Part shown: piece after piece, positions 18,843 through 28,670 of the stretch
Position numbering within the stretch: the stretch's first letter is position 1
Layout: every line of letters begins with the position of its first letter
Source: Henningerozyma blattae CBS 6284
Taxonomy: Eukaryota > Ascomycota > Saccharomycetes > Saccharomycetales > Saccharomycetaceae
NCBI RefSeq assembly: GCF_000315915.1
Contig: NC_020187.1
Span: 1,240,001 to 1,304,000 of the forward strand
DNA length: 64,000 bases
Reading direction: 5' to 3'
Made by a program: the position numbers and the translations under genes
The notes under the pieces: model-generated
The model's input: only the letters and a program-made list of their open reading frames with translations
Database searches by the model: none
What the model was told of the DNA's origin: nothing

Positions 18843-20882
18843 CTACATGACGGCACAGTCGCGCTGCGGTGGTTTCTGGGCTGCCTGTGCGTTCTGCGCG
18901 GGCTTCTGGGCACGCAGGCCAAACACGGAGCGGCGCTTGCTGTGTTTGCCGTTTGCGGGATTGCTATTTGTGCTGTGGTTGGTGTTGGTAGTGGTAGTGG
19001 TGTTGGTAGTGCTATTGCTATTGCTATTGCTATTGCTATTGCTATTGCCAGTGCCAGTGCTATTACCATTACCATTACCATTACCATTACCAGTAGCATT
19101 CGCAGCATTCCTGGCCTTGGTGGCGCTGGCAGCCCCAGAGAAATCTGCGGCACGTCCCCTATTTTCCACGCTGCTATTAATAGCAGAATTCTCGCCAGGA
19201 CTAGTGCTGGTGGTGTTAGCGTTGCCAGTGTGGGCTGTGTGGGTTGTGTGGTTTGTGTAGTCTGTGTGGTTTGTGTAGCCAGTGTTGCCAGCCATCGTTG
19301 TGTTTGTGTTACCAATCGTATTACTAGTCGTAATTGTATTGCTATTGCTGATACTATTATTAGCACTATTCGCTTGACTATTCGCTTGACTATTCGCTTG
19401 ACTATTCGCTTGACTATTCACTTGACTATTCACGCCCCCATTAGCTTTCCCACAAGACATCCCACCAGACATCCCCTTCAACTTGTTTATAGCCCGCTCG
19501 TCCTTGTTCTTAGCAGCTTTTTCATACCATTTCCTTGCCACCACCTCATCTCTATCACATCCTTTACCCTTCTCGTAGAAATACCCTGCTGTGTATTGAG
19601 CCTTGGCATACCCGCAATTGGCTGCCTTCAACGCCCATTCAAACGCCTCATTCTCATCTTTTTCAAAATTATCCCCTGCACCAACCAAATACCATGCACA
19701 CAATCCCAGCATCGCCTTGGGATCCCCCTGCAACGCCCCCTGGGTATAGTAATGTATGCTCAGGTTGCTATCTCTCTTCACTGCAACATTCCCAGTCTCG
19801 TATATCTCACCAAGAACAGTACACGACTTCACATGTCCTAATGAAGCACTCTTGATATACAACTCCGTAGCATATTTTTCATCGGGCAAAATAATATCAA
19901 TAACACCTCTTTTATAAATCTTGGCCAATTCATACGGCGCAGCACACGTCAACTCACTAGGGTTCAAACTCGCCCTAGCCAACCATTTCACCCCATTCAA
20001 TTTATTCGTGATATCCTCCGGATCAAGCCCCATTTTCCCATAAAACAGATAAACACCCAACTTGTACATCGCACTAGGATGGTTCCTACTGGCAGCAAAC
20101 TTCAAGAAATCCAACGATTTCCTACTATCCTTGGTCGTACCAAGTCCATTCTCATAACAATACGCAGTACGATACGCACTCTCAATATGTCCATGTTTCG
20201 CAGCACTTTGGAACAATTGGAACGATTCTTTATTATTCACTTTACCATTGTTAATAGCACCCGACGCATACGCATCTCCGAGCAAATATTGCGCATCCAC
20301 ATACCCTTTCACACTCAGTTTTTTCAAATAATTCTTGGCCTCTTTTAAAAATTGCTCTTTCAATTCTTGATCCGCACTGCTCTCAATAGTCAACGCCGTT
20401 TGTAACATGTATTGAGCATATTCAAACAACACTTTCACATCTTTGGATTTCTTCACATTCTCTCGATACATCTCAATCGTTTTCAACCTCGGCACAAGGG
20501 ACGTTTCCTTAGCTTCTCCCAAGTATTGACTGATCAACTGGTGTGACAAATCTGCCACGCTTTCGTTCGTGCTTGTCAATTGTGTGTCTTGACTACCGTT
20601 GGCCAAATACAAATGCGAAAGATCCACACTCTTGGATCTTCGATTACCACTATATGTCGGGGACCCTCGTGGCGATGGGCTTAACGAGACACTCTGTGTA
20701 AACCCATGACCTCGCATGCTAGGTGTGCCGATACTTCTAATCTCATCTTCTATTGTGCTTTGGGGGGCACGCAGCGCAGCCTCACTCCCCATACTCAAAT
20801 CCTCCTTGCTGATCAACGTACTTTGCACATGTCTCTTGTACGGATGCATCCCTTGCACCCCGTCTTGATTCTCATCGTTCAT
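18843..20882 (-). CDS. SKT5: SKT5/CHS4-like chitin synthase III activator with CaaX box
   Basis: A 679-residue Sel1-repeat protein and the inverted partner of the SHC1-like gene. The core starts at LISQYLGEAKETSLVPRL and carries the same series of Sel1 repeats. The C-terminal 170 residues are low-complexity: NSQA repeats, then N/T/H-rich, NG and NS repeats. The protein ends CAVM, a CaaX prenylation box like that of S. cerevisiae Skt5 (YBL061C, farnesylated), which links Chs3 to the plasma membrane and bud-neck septins. That box is the reason for calling this copy SKT5. The frame extends four codons to a GTG; the ATG at 20882 is the credible start. Orientation is opposite to the ancestral gene, so it probably arose by local inverted duplication. 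Confidence 0.88.
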   Translation of the reverse strand: MNDENQDGVQGMHPYKRHVQSTLISKEDLSMGSEAALRAPQSTIEDEIRSIGTPSMRGHGFTQSVSLSPSPRGSPTYSGNRRSKSVDLSHLYLANGSQDTQLTSTNESVADLSHQLISQYLGEAKETSLVPRLKTIEMYRENVKKSKDVKVLFEYAQYMLQTALTIESSADQELKEQFLKEAKNYLKKLSVKGYVDAQYLLGDAYASGAINNGKVNNKESFQLFQSAAKHGHIESAYRTAYCYENGLGTTKDSRKSLDFLKFAASRNHPSAMYKLGVYLFYGKMGLDPEDITNKLNGVKWLARASLNPSELTCAAPYELAKIYKRGVIDIILPDEKYATELYIKSASLGHVKSCTVLGEIYETGNVAVKRDSNLSIHYYTQGALQGDPKAMLGLCAWYLVGAGDNFEKDENEAFEWALKAANCGYAKAQYTAGYFYEKGKGCDRDEVVARKWYEKAAKNKDERAINKLKGMSGGMSCGKANGGVNSQVNSQANSQANSQANSQANSANNSISNSNTITTSNTIGNTNTTMAGNTGYTNHTDYTNHTTHTAHTGNANTTSTSPGENSAINSSVENRGRAADFSGAASATKARNAANATGNGNGNGNGNSTGTGNSNSNSNSNSNSTTNTTTTTNTNHSTNSNPANGKHSKRRSVFGLRAQKPAQNAQAAQKPPQRDCAVM
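18980..19100. repeat. Coding hexanucleotide repeats in the SKT5-like gene
   Basis: ATTGCT units (about 19010-19047) and ATTACC units (about 19061-19091) are repeated in tandem. On the minus strand they encode the NG- and NS-rich C-terminal tail. A second tandem repeat at about 19370-19430 encodes NSQA units. Such tracts are prone to length change between strains. Confidence 0.8.
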
Positions 20883-21858
20883 CCTGTCGTTCACTATTTG
20901 TTTCTGTTTTTTATGTATTTCAAACTACACTTCTACACTACCGCCCCTCCTCCTCCTCCTCTATTATATATTTATATTTCAAGATTTTTTTTTTTCAAAG
21001 AATGTACGTTTTGCCATTACGCGTCGTAGATTTGCTCCATCGGGAAACTCATTGGCAAAAGAAAAAAAATGTGGAATTGCAAATAGATTTTTGAAACGAC
21101 GGAAAAAAAAGAAATGAGAAAAAAATCTATGTTCCTGAATCATTTTAACGAGGGCTAAACGTTTTCGAGGCTTTGCAAGCTGAGCCAATTGAACCAACTC
21201 GTCATCGTCATTGTCTTTATTTGACGTATTGACGTATTTATTTGACGTATTTATTTGACGTATTTATTTGACGTATTTATTTGACGTATTTATTTAACAC
21301 ACCTATTTAACACACCTATTTAACACACCTATTTAACACATTTATTTGAAAAAAAATTCATGGAGAAGGGCAACCCCCCTGGATCCAGGTTTCACAAGTG
21401 ACAATGTTGTTTGGTTTTTTTGGTTTTTTTGGTTTTTTTCATAATAATTTCCATTCAGGTCCGCGAAAAATAAAAACTTGTTTATATTCGTCTTTTTTTG
21501 AATTTTTCAATTTATTATCTGTTTTCGGGGTTCTTATCTTTAATTGTCAGGAATGATCTTAATGGAAAAAATTAAGATGAAAATATAATCAGAAGTTGTT
21601 AGAAGTTTAATCAAGCAATCAAATGGAACATCAAAGATTAATTCCCTATGATTATTCAATAAAGCTTATTGTTGTAATCTGGGGTATTACGATTTAAGTT
21701 TTGTTTTGGTTTTTTTTCGTGTTTTTAATATCCAAACCATTTAGCTACCTACACTCTTATAATCAAATAAAAAAAATAAAAAATTTAAAAACTTAACCCT
21801 CCTCTCTCTCTCTCTCTCTCTCACCCCCTCCCCCTCCCCCACCACAGTATATTTAAAA
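20883..21858. other. Divergent intergenic region SKT5 / 215-aa gene
   Basis: About 1 kb. It contains a CCTCCT-rich tract just upstream of SKT5 (20942-20961), the 13-bp minisatellite, a triple GGTTTTTTT repeat (about 21413-21439), and a (CT)n run followed by C-rich sequence (about 21799-21840) directly before the next start codon. No coding frame was recognised. Confidence 0.6.
21216..21348. repeat. 13-bp minisatellite in the SKT5 upstream region
   Basis: TTTATTTGACGTA is repeated about five times, followed by about four copies of a related 13-mer, CTATTTAACACAC. The first type carries a TGACGT half-CRE in each unit. The array lies about 330-470 bases upstream of the SKT5-like start codon. 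Confidence 0.85.
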
Positions 21859-22506
21859 ATGGCTTTAGAATCCCAATGGGCAACTGCTTCTAATGATGAT
21901 ATTAAATCACTTCCATTTATGAAAGCTAAAAATCAAAATTCACCAAAGAAAAAATCACCATCAAAACGTTTTGTCAATAATAATAATAAAACAAATACTT
22001 TTACACCAACACATTCAAGATCAAATAGTAAAGAACAATCTTTTCCCAATGAAAAAAAGAAACTTCAATGTCCTTCACCACCAACTTCTTCAGAATCATT
22101 TTCAAATCCTTTACGCATTGATGAAGATTGGTTAAGAAAGGCTAATGAAAGAGAACTCCATTCTAGTGCATCAACTAATAAAAATTCAGATAAGACTGTT
22201 CCAAATAAATTTATTGATAAGAAAAAGAAACCACTCCATAAATATAATAATGACATAAATAGTTTACCCACTTTAAATAATAAACATGATGCAAATTTTG
22301 AAAATAATATTCCAGATCATGCTAAAAAATTAGAAGAATTGAAAAAAAGAATTGAAGAACAAAAAAAATTTTTAAAAGTAACAAAACATAAAGAAGAACA
22401 AAAGAAATTGTTAGAGGATTTCTTAAATAACGATTCCAAATTTGACTGGGTTAATGATGATGAAGAAGATGAGATTGTTGATAAATTAAATAAAATTAAA
22501 GTATGA
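21859..22506 (+). CDS. Hypothetical 215-aa disordered, charged protein
   Basis: I do not recognise this protein. The N-terminus MALESQWATASNDDIKSLPF looks conserved-type. The middle (20-120) is low-complexity and rich in K, S, N and P, with many possible phosphorylation sites. A short segment, IDEDWLRKANEREL (about 92-105), looks helical. Near the C-terminus there is a strongly charged coiled coil (about 154-190: KKLEELKKRIEEQKKFLKV and onward), and the last 25 residues are acidic. No signal peptide or membrane segment is visible. The start codon follows a CT/C-rich tract. It ends 88 bases before the convergent PAN5 stop. Length, composition and ordinary codon use suggest a real gene. Confidence 0.75.
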   Translation: MALESQWATASNDDIKSLPFMKAKNQNSPKKKSPSKRFVNNNNKTNTFTPTHSRSNSKEQSFPNEKKKLQCPSPPTSSESFSNPLRIDEDWLRKANERELHSSASTNKNSDKTVPNKFIDKKKKPLHKYNNDINSLPTLNNKHDANFENNIPDHAKKLEELKKRIEEQKKFLKVTKHKEEQKKLLEDFLNNDSKFDWVNDDEEDEIVDKLNKIKV

Positions 22507-22594
22507 CATATAACGTAATATATATATATACGAACTTTCTTTTAAGTAATTAATAAATGACATTTAATTATTAAATCTATAAAATAGTGTCTGT

Positions 22595-23761
22595 TTAAAG
22601 AGTTTGTTTAACGTCAATTCCTTTGGCTGCTCTTTCTCTATTCATTATTAATCTTAATTTAGCCAAGGCACAGATACTTTCATTAATTTTACAATAATCT
22701 TCACTCAATTGATGCTTTTGCACTAATTTTATAATATATCCATTAATATAATCAATTTCAATATCTCTTAAATATAAAGTATCTTGTCTCATTGAACTAC
22801 TATTTTCACCATTTAATCTACAACCAGTATTAATAATACTTTCTACTAATGGTTCGATTTCAAAGGATTTATTAACTGATAATTTAGGATAACCGATTTT
22901 ATCGTTATATTTTGATTCATATTCAAATAATTCTTTATATTCTAATTCTAAAACTTTTAAAGATTCAATAACAATTAATTTAAAAATATCAGAGCAACCA
23001 TTTCCAATTTCACCATTTTTACCATTAACAATCGATGTTATCGGATTAATACAGCAATTAACTAAAAATTTAGAAATTTGTCCCAATAGCATTTCCTGAT
23101 AAGTTAAAAATTCTAATCCAAATTCTTTGGCAAACGGTTCACTAGTAAATAATTCAATCATTTCATTATTGGATTTAATTGTATTAATTTGAGTTTCATT
23201 TTGGAAAATTTCATCATTAATCTCCCATGGTAATTTAGCCACTTTCATCCCAACATGCCCAGCATGAATGAAAAGATATGGATCTTTTGAATCTTGGAAT
23301 ACCCCATGAGAAATTACACCTTGGAAAACTGTTGGTCTATCCGTAACTTTGACATTATTGAAAACTTCATCTCTTAAAACATCAAGTACACCAAACCCAT
23401 TTTGAATTAAAATAAGATTTGTCTTGGAATTAATATACGGTAAATAAGGTTCTAATGCTTCCTTTGTTTGGTAAGTCTTTGTGGTGATGACAAGATTATT
23501 AATAAACTGTTTGGAAAAGGTCTCGGGACATTGACCATCATTGAATTTAGCACTAATTATTGGTGATTCAGGTAAATAAATTTTACGTATTTTCAACTGG
23601 CTTTGATTATTATTTTCATTTTGAAATTGTAATAGACGTGATTTATTCCTAAATAATGGAATGATTTTGGAATTAGTGTATCTAGCTAAATCAATGGAAA
23701 ATACAGTGCCCATAGCACCAAGCCCTAATATATGAATTGTAGGAATTTTAGTATTAGTCAT
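22595..23761 (-). CDS. PAN5: PAN5, 2-dehydropantoate 2-reductase
   Basis: A 388-residue ketopantoate reductase, making pantoate from 2-dehydropantoate with NADPH in the pathway to pantothenate and coenzyme A. The N-terminal Rossmann motif is ILGLGAMGT (residues 11-19). The QNGFG motif and the helical C-terminal domain, with a lysine-bearing FLVNCCINPITS segment, are typical. Length matches S. cerevisiae Pan5 (YHR063C, 379). Its S. cerevisiae neighbours (GIC1, RPP1, SSZ1) are not here, so this gene marks a synteny junction between the YBL/YER block and the YPR/YFR block. A GTP-binding-type fold or other dehydrogenase is unlikely given the motif set. Confidence 0.92.
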   Translation of the reverse strand: MTNTKIPTIHILGLGAMGTVFSIDLARYTNSKIIPLFRNKSRLLQFQNENNNQSQLKIRKIYLPESPIISAKFNDGQCPETFSKQFINNLVITTKTYQTKEALEPYLPYINSKTNLILIQNGFGVLDVLRDEVFNNVKVTDRPTVFQGVISHGVFQDSKDPYLFIHAGHVGMKVAKLPWEINDEIFQNETQINTIKSNNEMIELFTSEPFAKEFGLEFLTYQEMLLGQISKFLVNCCINPITSIVNGKNGEIGNGCSDIFKLIVIESLKVLELEYKELFEYESKYNDKIGYPKLSVNKSFEIEPLVESIINTGCRLNGENSSSMRQDTLYLRDIEIDYINGYIIKLVQKHQLSEDYCKINESICALAKLRLIMNRERAAKGIDVKQTL

Positions 23762-24949
23762 ATTTTATTGTTGTTTTTTTGTCAATCTTTTTTGTTGAAT
23801 TATTGTTTTCCCAATTGTCCATTCAGAATGGAATAAAAATATGTCATTTTTATCAAGGTTGGCCCCATCTTATTTAAATATATTTATTTTCCAATAATTA
23901 GATAGACATTTGTCAATAGTCTAATCTAGTCTAATCTGGAAACAATGACATTTCCATAGCAAATGTCCTTGTCTTGGCAATTCAAATATTAAATACCTTC
24001 GGGAATCTCGACCAATCACTATTTTTCAGTTATTTCCGTCGGTTATCAAAGAATGTCCGATGCTGGGAATGGACTTCCCTAATCAGAAGGAAACTTAATA
24101 TATTTATTTAATCATTTATCAATTATTATTTTTTTTTTCAAATCCAATCCAGTATTAAGAAGGTTATCGATATTATCTAATATTACTCATTGAATGCTTC
24201 ATCGATGGTGTCATTAATTAATAATAAATGAGACTTGTACTTAGTGCTAATTTTAATTCAAGGTGTTGGGTGCATATCTTTGGGTGCATATATTTTCTTA
24301 AAAAAAAATATTTGTGTGGTTCCACCTATATAATAAAGATATTAAAGATTATCATTTCTATAAATTTGATAGAAGTTAAACTATATCTATATATACTTAG
24401 GGGGTTGGTTACCGTTTAATTATCATTACTACTATCTCTCTTATATGATATGCGGCGCTATCAAATGCCACTTTCCCTTGTCGGAGTTTTGTTTCATTCA
24501 CTCTTGACAAAATAAGGTGATTAATCGAACAGATCAGGATAAACGATATTTCACCAATAAAATTTAAAAGGAAACTTTTAATGAAGAAAACCATTAAGTA
24601 AAAGTACCCCAGATTTTCTTTAAGAAAAAAAAAAAATTAAAAAATAAGTTGGGGAAATTCCATGGCTATTCTTTATTACTTAAAATGACGTTTTGATTAT
24701 TGGATCGGTTTAATGGATAGTATATAAGCAATGCTCTAATTGTAGTAAGTTTAAGACTTTCCAAAATACCTATATTTATAGAGTTATTAAAGAACTCATA
24801 ATGAAGTATATGCTATTGGTAAAATAATATAAACCTATATATGTAAAGTAGTTCTTGTTCGATTTTATTTTTTCCCGCATAGAATTGGGGTTTATTAATT
24901 CATCATCATAATCTTGACATTCAACTTTCAAATATCATTACAATTCATC
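23762..24949. other. Divergent intergenic region PAN5 / CIT3, 1.2 kb
   Basis: No RNA gene or convincing coding frame is seen. In S. cerevisiae CIT3 (YPR001W) is the first gene of its chromosome arm, next to CEN16, so I searched here for CDEI-CDEII-CDEIII. No TTCCGAA core or CACRTG was found on either strand. Confidence 0.55.
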
Positions 24950-26398
24950 ATGTTATCTAGAGGTAATATTATTCTAAACAAAAATATTCAAGCATCTTGG
25001 ATTATTAAATCATATTCTACTGTCATTGATTTAAAAACAATTTTAAAAGAACAAATACCAATTCGTAAAAATGAAATTCAAAAAATTAAAAAAAATTATG
25101 GGAATAAAAAAATTGATGAAATTACAATCAATTCTTTACTTGGTGGTATGAGAGGTAACAGATCCATGTTTTGGAGAAGTACTTCCTTAGATCCAAACTT
25201 GGGTATTAAATTCCATGGGTTAACCATTGAGGATTGTCAAAAAAATTTACCAAAATTACCAAACACATATGGACAAGATGAAAAAATATTTTTGCCAGAA
25301 ACAATGCTTTGGCTTTTGATAACAGGTGAAGTACCAACAGTGGAACAGGCAATGATTTTAAAAGTGGAATTGGCAAAAAGAGGTAGAAAATTACCCGATT
25401 ATGTAGATAAAGTAATGTCAACCTTACCCAAAGATTTGCATCCAATGACACAATTCGCCATTGGTATCGCTACATTAAACAAAGATTCCCAGTTTAGAGA
25501 AAATTATGAAAAGGGGTCTATTGGAAAAGCTGATTATTGGGAATCCACTTATGAAGATACGTTAAATCTAATAGCATTATTGCCTCAATTAGCAGGGAAA
25601 GTATATTCTAATAGTTATAATAACGGTCAACCATTAGGCCAATTTAATGAAAATGAAGATTGGTCCTATAATATTTGTTCCTTATTAGGAATGACAAATA
25701 CAAGTGATTCTATGAATATACAAAATTTTGATGATAAGAAGTCACAAGATTTTGTAAATTTGATGAGATTATACACAGGTATTCATGTAGATCATGAAGG
25801 AGGTAACGTCTCTGCTCATGCCACTCATTTAGTAGGAAGTGCATTGAGTGATGCTTATTTAAGTTATTCCTCAGGGATAATGGGTCTTGCAGGTCCATTA
25901 CATGGGCTAGCTGCACAAGAAGTGGTTCGTTTCTTAATTGCAATGAATTCAAATATATCTTCCCCCAATGATAAAAAATCAATTAAAGATTATTTATGGT
26001 CACTTTTGAATTCACATAAGGTAATTCCTGGTTATGGTCATGCAGTTTTAAGACAAACTGATCCTCGCTGGACAGCAATGGTAGATTTTGCAAAACGTCA
26101 TCCAGAAGAATTTGAAAATGATAAGAATGTTATGTTAATGCAAAATTTGGTAAATATTGCACCGGGAGTTTTGAAAGAACATGGAAAGACAGCAAATCCA
26201 TACCCAAATGTAGATGCTGCTTCAGGAATTCTGTTCTATCACTATGGTGTGAGAGAATTACTATTTTTTACTGTTATATTTGGTTGTTCAAGAGCTTTAG
26301 GGCCACTTTCCCAATTGGTTTGGGATAGAGGTTTAGGGTTACCTATTGAGAGACCAAAGAGTTTAGATTTGAAATCGTTGAAGGAATATTGTGACTAA
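24950..26398 (+). CDS. CIT3: CIT3, mitochondrial citrate/methylcitrate synthase
   Basis: A 482-residue citrate synthase from the ATG at 24950; the frame is open 12 codons further to a TTG that is unlikely to be used. The N-terminus MLSRGNIILNKNIQASW is a basic mitochondrial presequence. Conserved blocks include HVDHEGGNVSAHATHLVGSA, GPLHG (catalytic-site histidine, about 318), GYGHAVLR (about 360) and PNVDAASG (catalytic aspartate). The C-terminus, ERPKSLDLKSLKEYCD, has no peroxisomal SKL. Cit3 is the dual citrate/2-methylcitrate synthase acting on propionyl-CoA. The immediate downstream PDH1 reproduces YPR001W-YPR002W and favours CIT3 over CIT1/CIT2. Confidence 0.92.
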   Translation: MLSRGNIILNKNIQASWIIKSYSTVIDLKTILKEQIPIRKNEIQKIKKNYGNKKIDEITINSLLGGMRGNRSMFWRSTSLDPNLGIKFHGLTIEDCQKNLPKLPNTYGQDEKIFLPETMLWLLITGEVPTVEQAMILKVELAKRGRKLPDYVDKVMSTLPKDLHPMTQFAIGIATLNKDSQFRENYEKGSIGKADYWESTYEDTLNLIALLPQLAGKVYSNSYNNGQPLGQFNENEDWSYNICSLLGMTNTSDSMNIQNFDDKKSQDFVNLMRLYTGIHVDHEGGNVSAHATHLVGSALSDAYLSYSSGIMGLAGPLHGLAAQEVVRFLIAMNSNISSPNDKKSIKDYLWSLLNSHKVIPGYGHAVLRQTDPRWTAMVDFAKRHPEEFENDKNVMLMQNLVNIAPGVLKEHGKTANPYPNVDAASGILFYHYGVRELLFFTVIFGCSRALGPLSQLVWDRGLGLPIERPKSLDLKSLKEYCD

Positions 26399-27098
26399 AT
26401 TTTATTTTATTAAATGTATTTTTTTTTTAAAATTTTAATTTTTTGTTTTTGCCATATATATTCTGCTTTTTTAAATAATATTTCATATTTAGTCAAGAAA
26501 ATTGTGAATCCAAATCAAGAATTATTGTAATAATTCATAAATATTTAATGATATTTTGTATATAAAAATAAAAAAACATGAACTAAAAAGTATTAGTTTT
26601 TGAATAGAAATTTTTGAATAGAAATTTTTGAACCACACAATAATTTATTCCTATTTTGCAATTGCAATTACCCCATCACTTTTTGTAGTAATTTATAATC
26701 ATATATGTAACAAAAAAATCCATTTAACCAACTCCGAGAATTCCAGTTTGCTTTAATTCCGATGCTCGAATTTCAAAGTCATTCATTGTTTCATTAAAAG
26801 TAGACAAAAATAGGCATTTATTGATTTGCATTCCTACAATTACTTAAACTAAAAAGTATACACTTGAACGGATAAATGGATGATTAGTTGAAGGTAATGC
26901 CCCCTAATGCGTTCAATCCACCTCGAAGGTAGAAGTATATTAAAGATAAATTATTATTGTCAGCAATATTCCAACATGCTAAAAAAATAATTATTGTCAA
27001 TACCAATTCTCTATTTGTTTTTTAACACTTTAATTAAGCCTTGAAAGAACGTGGCTTATTTCAAGACAATAAAAAAACAGATATAGTTCCTCTCTAAT
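26399..27098. other. Intergenic region CIT3 / PDH1
   Basis: 0.7 kb, AT-rich, holding the CIT3 3' end and PDH1 promoter. A 16-base direct repeat, TTTTTGAATAGAAA-type, occurs at about 26596-26632. No gene was seen. Confidence 0.5.
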
Positions 27099-28670
27099 AT
27101 GTCAAACTCGAGGCAAATAGCCGGTAGCTTAAGAAACACTTCTTATTCAATTATTAAAAATAGCATTATGCAACGACAAAGATGTTATTCTTCAACTGTA
27201 CCAGCTCACTCTACTAATGAAAGACCAGAACCTGATGCTCTTTTGAAAACTTTGGCTAATTATGTGCATAACACAAATATCAATTCGAAAGTTGCCTTTG
27301 ATACTGCAAAATATTGCTTTTTAGATACTTTAGGTTGTGGCCTAGCAGCTTTGAAATATGAACAAGTTCGTAATATTATCAAACCAATTGTTCCAGGGAC
27401 TACTGTTCCCAATGGAACTAGAGTCATAGGTACTAATTTGCAAGTTGATCCTGTCCAAGGTGCATTCTCTATTGGTACTATCATAAGATGGTTAGACTTC
27501 AATGATTGCTGGCTAGCTGCAGAATGGGGTCATCCTTCTGATAACTTAGGTGGGATTTTAGCGGTAGCCGATTATCAAAGCCGACTATATAATGCCACAC
27601 AAGGGAAACAGGGTAAATTGTTTACTGTTAATGATGTACTAGAAGCTCTTATTAAAGCTCACGAGATCCAAGGTGTCATTGCTTTAGACAATTCCTTTAA
27701 TAAATTAGGTCTAGATCATGTTGTATTGGTCAAGATTGCAACCACGGCCGTCGTTTCGAAAATGCTTGGGCTAACTGAAGCTCAAACCATTGAAGCCATC
27801 TCTCAAGCTTTCGTTGATGGTCAATCTTTACGTACATACAGACATTCACCAAATACAGGTTCAAGAAAATCTTGGGCTGCAGGTGATGCTGTTTCTAAAG
27901 CTGTTAATTTAGCATATAAGGTTAAGAATGCAAATGTAGGTACTATTCCTTCTGTTTTGACAGCAAAGACATGGGGGTTTTACGATGTCTTATGCCACGG
28001 CAAACCATTTGAATTCAAACAAAGAAAGGAATTCAATTCCTATGTAATGGAAAATATTTTGTTTAAAATATCATTTCCAGCTGAATTCCATGCTCAAACA
28101 GCTGCAGAAGCTGCAATTCAAGCTCATACTAAATTAAAATCTATTGGCAAGACATACGCAGATATAAAATCTGTAAGAATCAGAACTCAAGAGGCAGCTG
28201 TTAGAATCATTGACAAATCAGGTCCATTATATAATTATGCTGATAGAGATCATTGTATTCAATATATGACTGCTATTCCATTAATATACGGTGAATTGAC
28301 ATCGAACCATTACCAAGATAAGATTGCTGAAAATCCTGCTATCGATAATTTAAGATCAAAGATGTTCTGTGTCGAAGATAAGCAATTTAGCCAAGATTAT
28401 ATGGACCCAGAAAAGAGATCTATTGCAAATGCTCTATTAATTGAATTAAACGATGGAACAACTTTAGATGAAATTGTTGTTGAATACCCAATTGGCCATC
28501 ATAGAAGAAGAGATGAAGGTATCCCATTATTAAAGGATAAGTTTGCACGCCATTTGAATGAACACTTTGTTAATCAACCAAATCAAGCTAAGAAGATATT
28601 GGAGATTTCAGAAGACTCTTCCTTCACTACGAAGCCAATTAATGAATTTGTTGATGAATTTTGCAAATGA
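27099..28670 (+). CDS. PDH1: PDH1, mitochondrial 2-methylcitrate dehydratase
   Basis: A 523-residue MmgE/PrpD-family protein, the size of S. cerevisiae Pdh1 (YPR002W, 516). The first 35 residues, with several R and S and no acids, form a mitochondrial presequence. Family segments include FLDTLGCGLAALKYEQ, WLDFNDCWLAAEWGHPSDN, SWAAGDA and the C-terminal YPIGHHRRRDEG, typical of PrpD. It dehydrates 2-methylcitrate to 2-methyl-cis-aconitate in propionyl-CoA detoxification. It follows CIT3 in the same direction, so consecutive enzymes are encoded side by side. The next enzyme, Icl2 (2-methylisocitrate lyase, YPR006C), is not at its S. cerevisiae position in this window. Confidence 0.94.
   Translation: MSNSRQIAGSLRNTSYSIIKNSIMQRQRCYSSTVPAHSTNERPEPDALLKTLANYVHNTNINSKVAFDTAKYCFLDTLGCGLAALKYEQVRNIIKPIVPGTTVPNGTRVIGTNLQVDPVQGAFSIGTIIRWLDFNDCWLAAEWGHPSDNLGGILAVADYQSRLYNATQGKQGKLFTVNDVLEALIKAHEIQGVIALDNSFNKLGLDHVVLVKIATTAVVSKMLGLTEAQTIEAISQAFVDGQSLRTYRHSPNTGSRKSWAAGDAVSKAVNLAYKVKNANVGTIPSVLTAKTWGFYDVLCHGKPFEFKQRKEFNSYVMENILFKISFPAEFHAQTAAEAAIQAHTKLKSIGKTYADIKSVRIRTQEAAVRIIDKSGPLYNYADRDHCIQYMTAIPLIYGELTSNHYQDKIAENPAIDNLRSKMFCVEDKQFSQDYMDPEKRSIANALLIELNDGTTLDEIVVEYPIGHHRRRDEGIPLLKDKFARHLNEHFVNQPNQAKKILEISEDSSFTTKPINEFVDEFCK

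Noticed and set aside
18735..19841. 368-codon plus-strand frame and other long frames antisense to SKT5
   Set aside because: They are shadows of the biased codons and hexanucleotide repeats of the SKT5-like gene; they contain IAIAIA and LTIRLT repeats and no domain.
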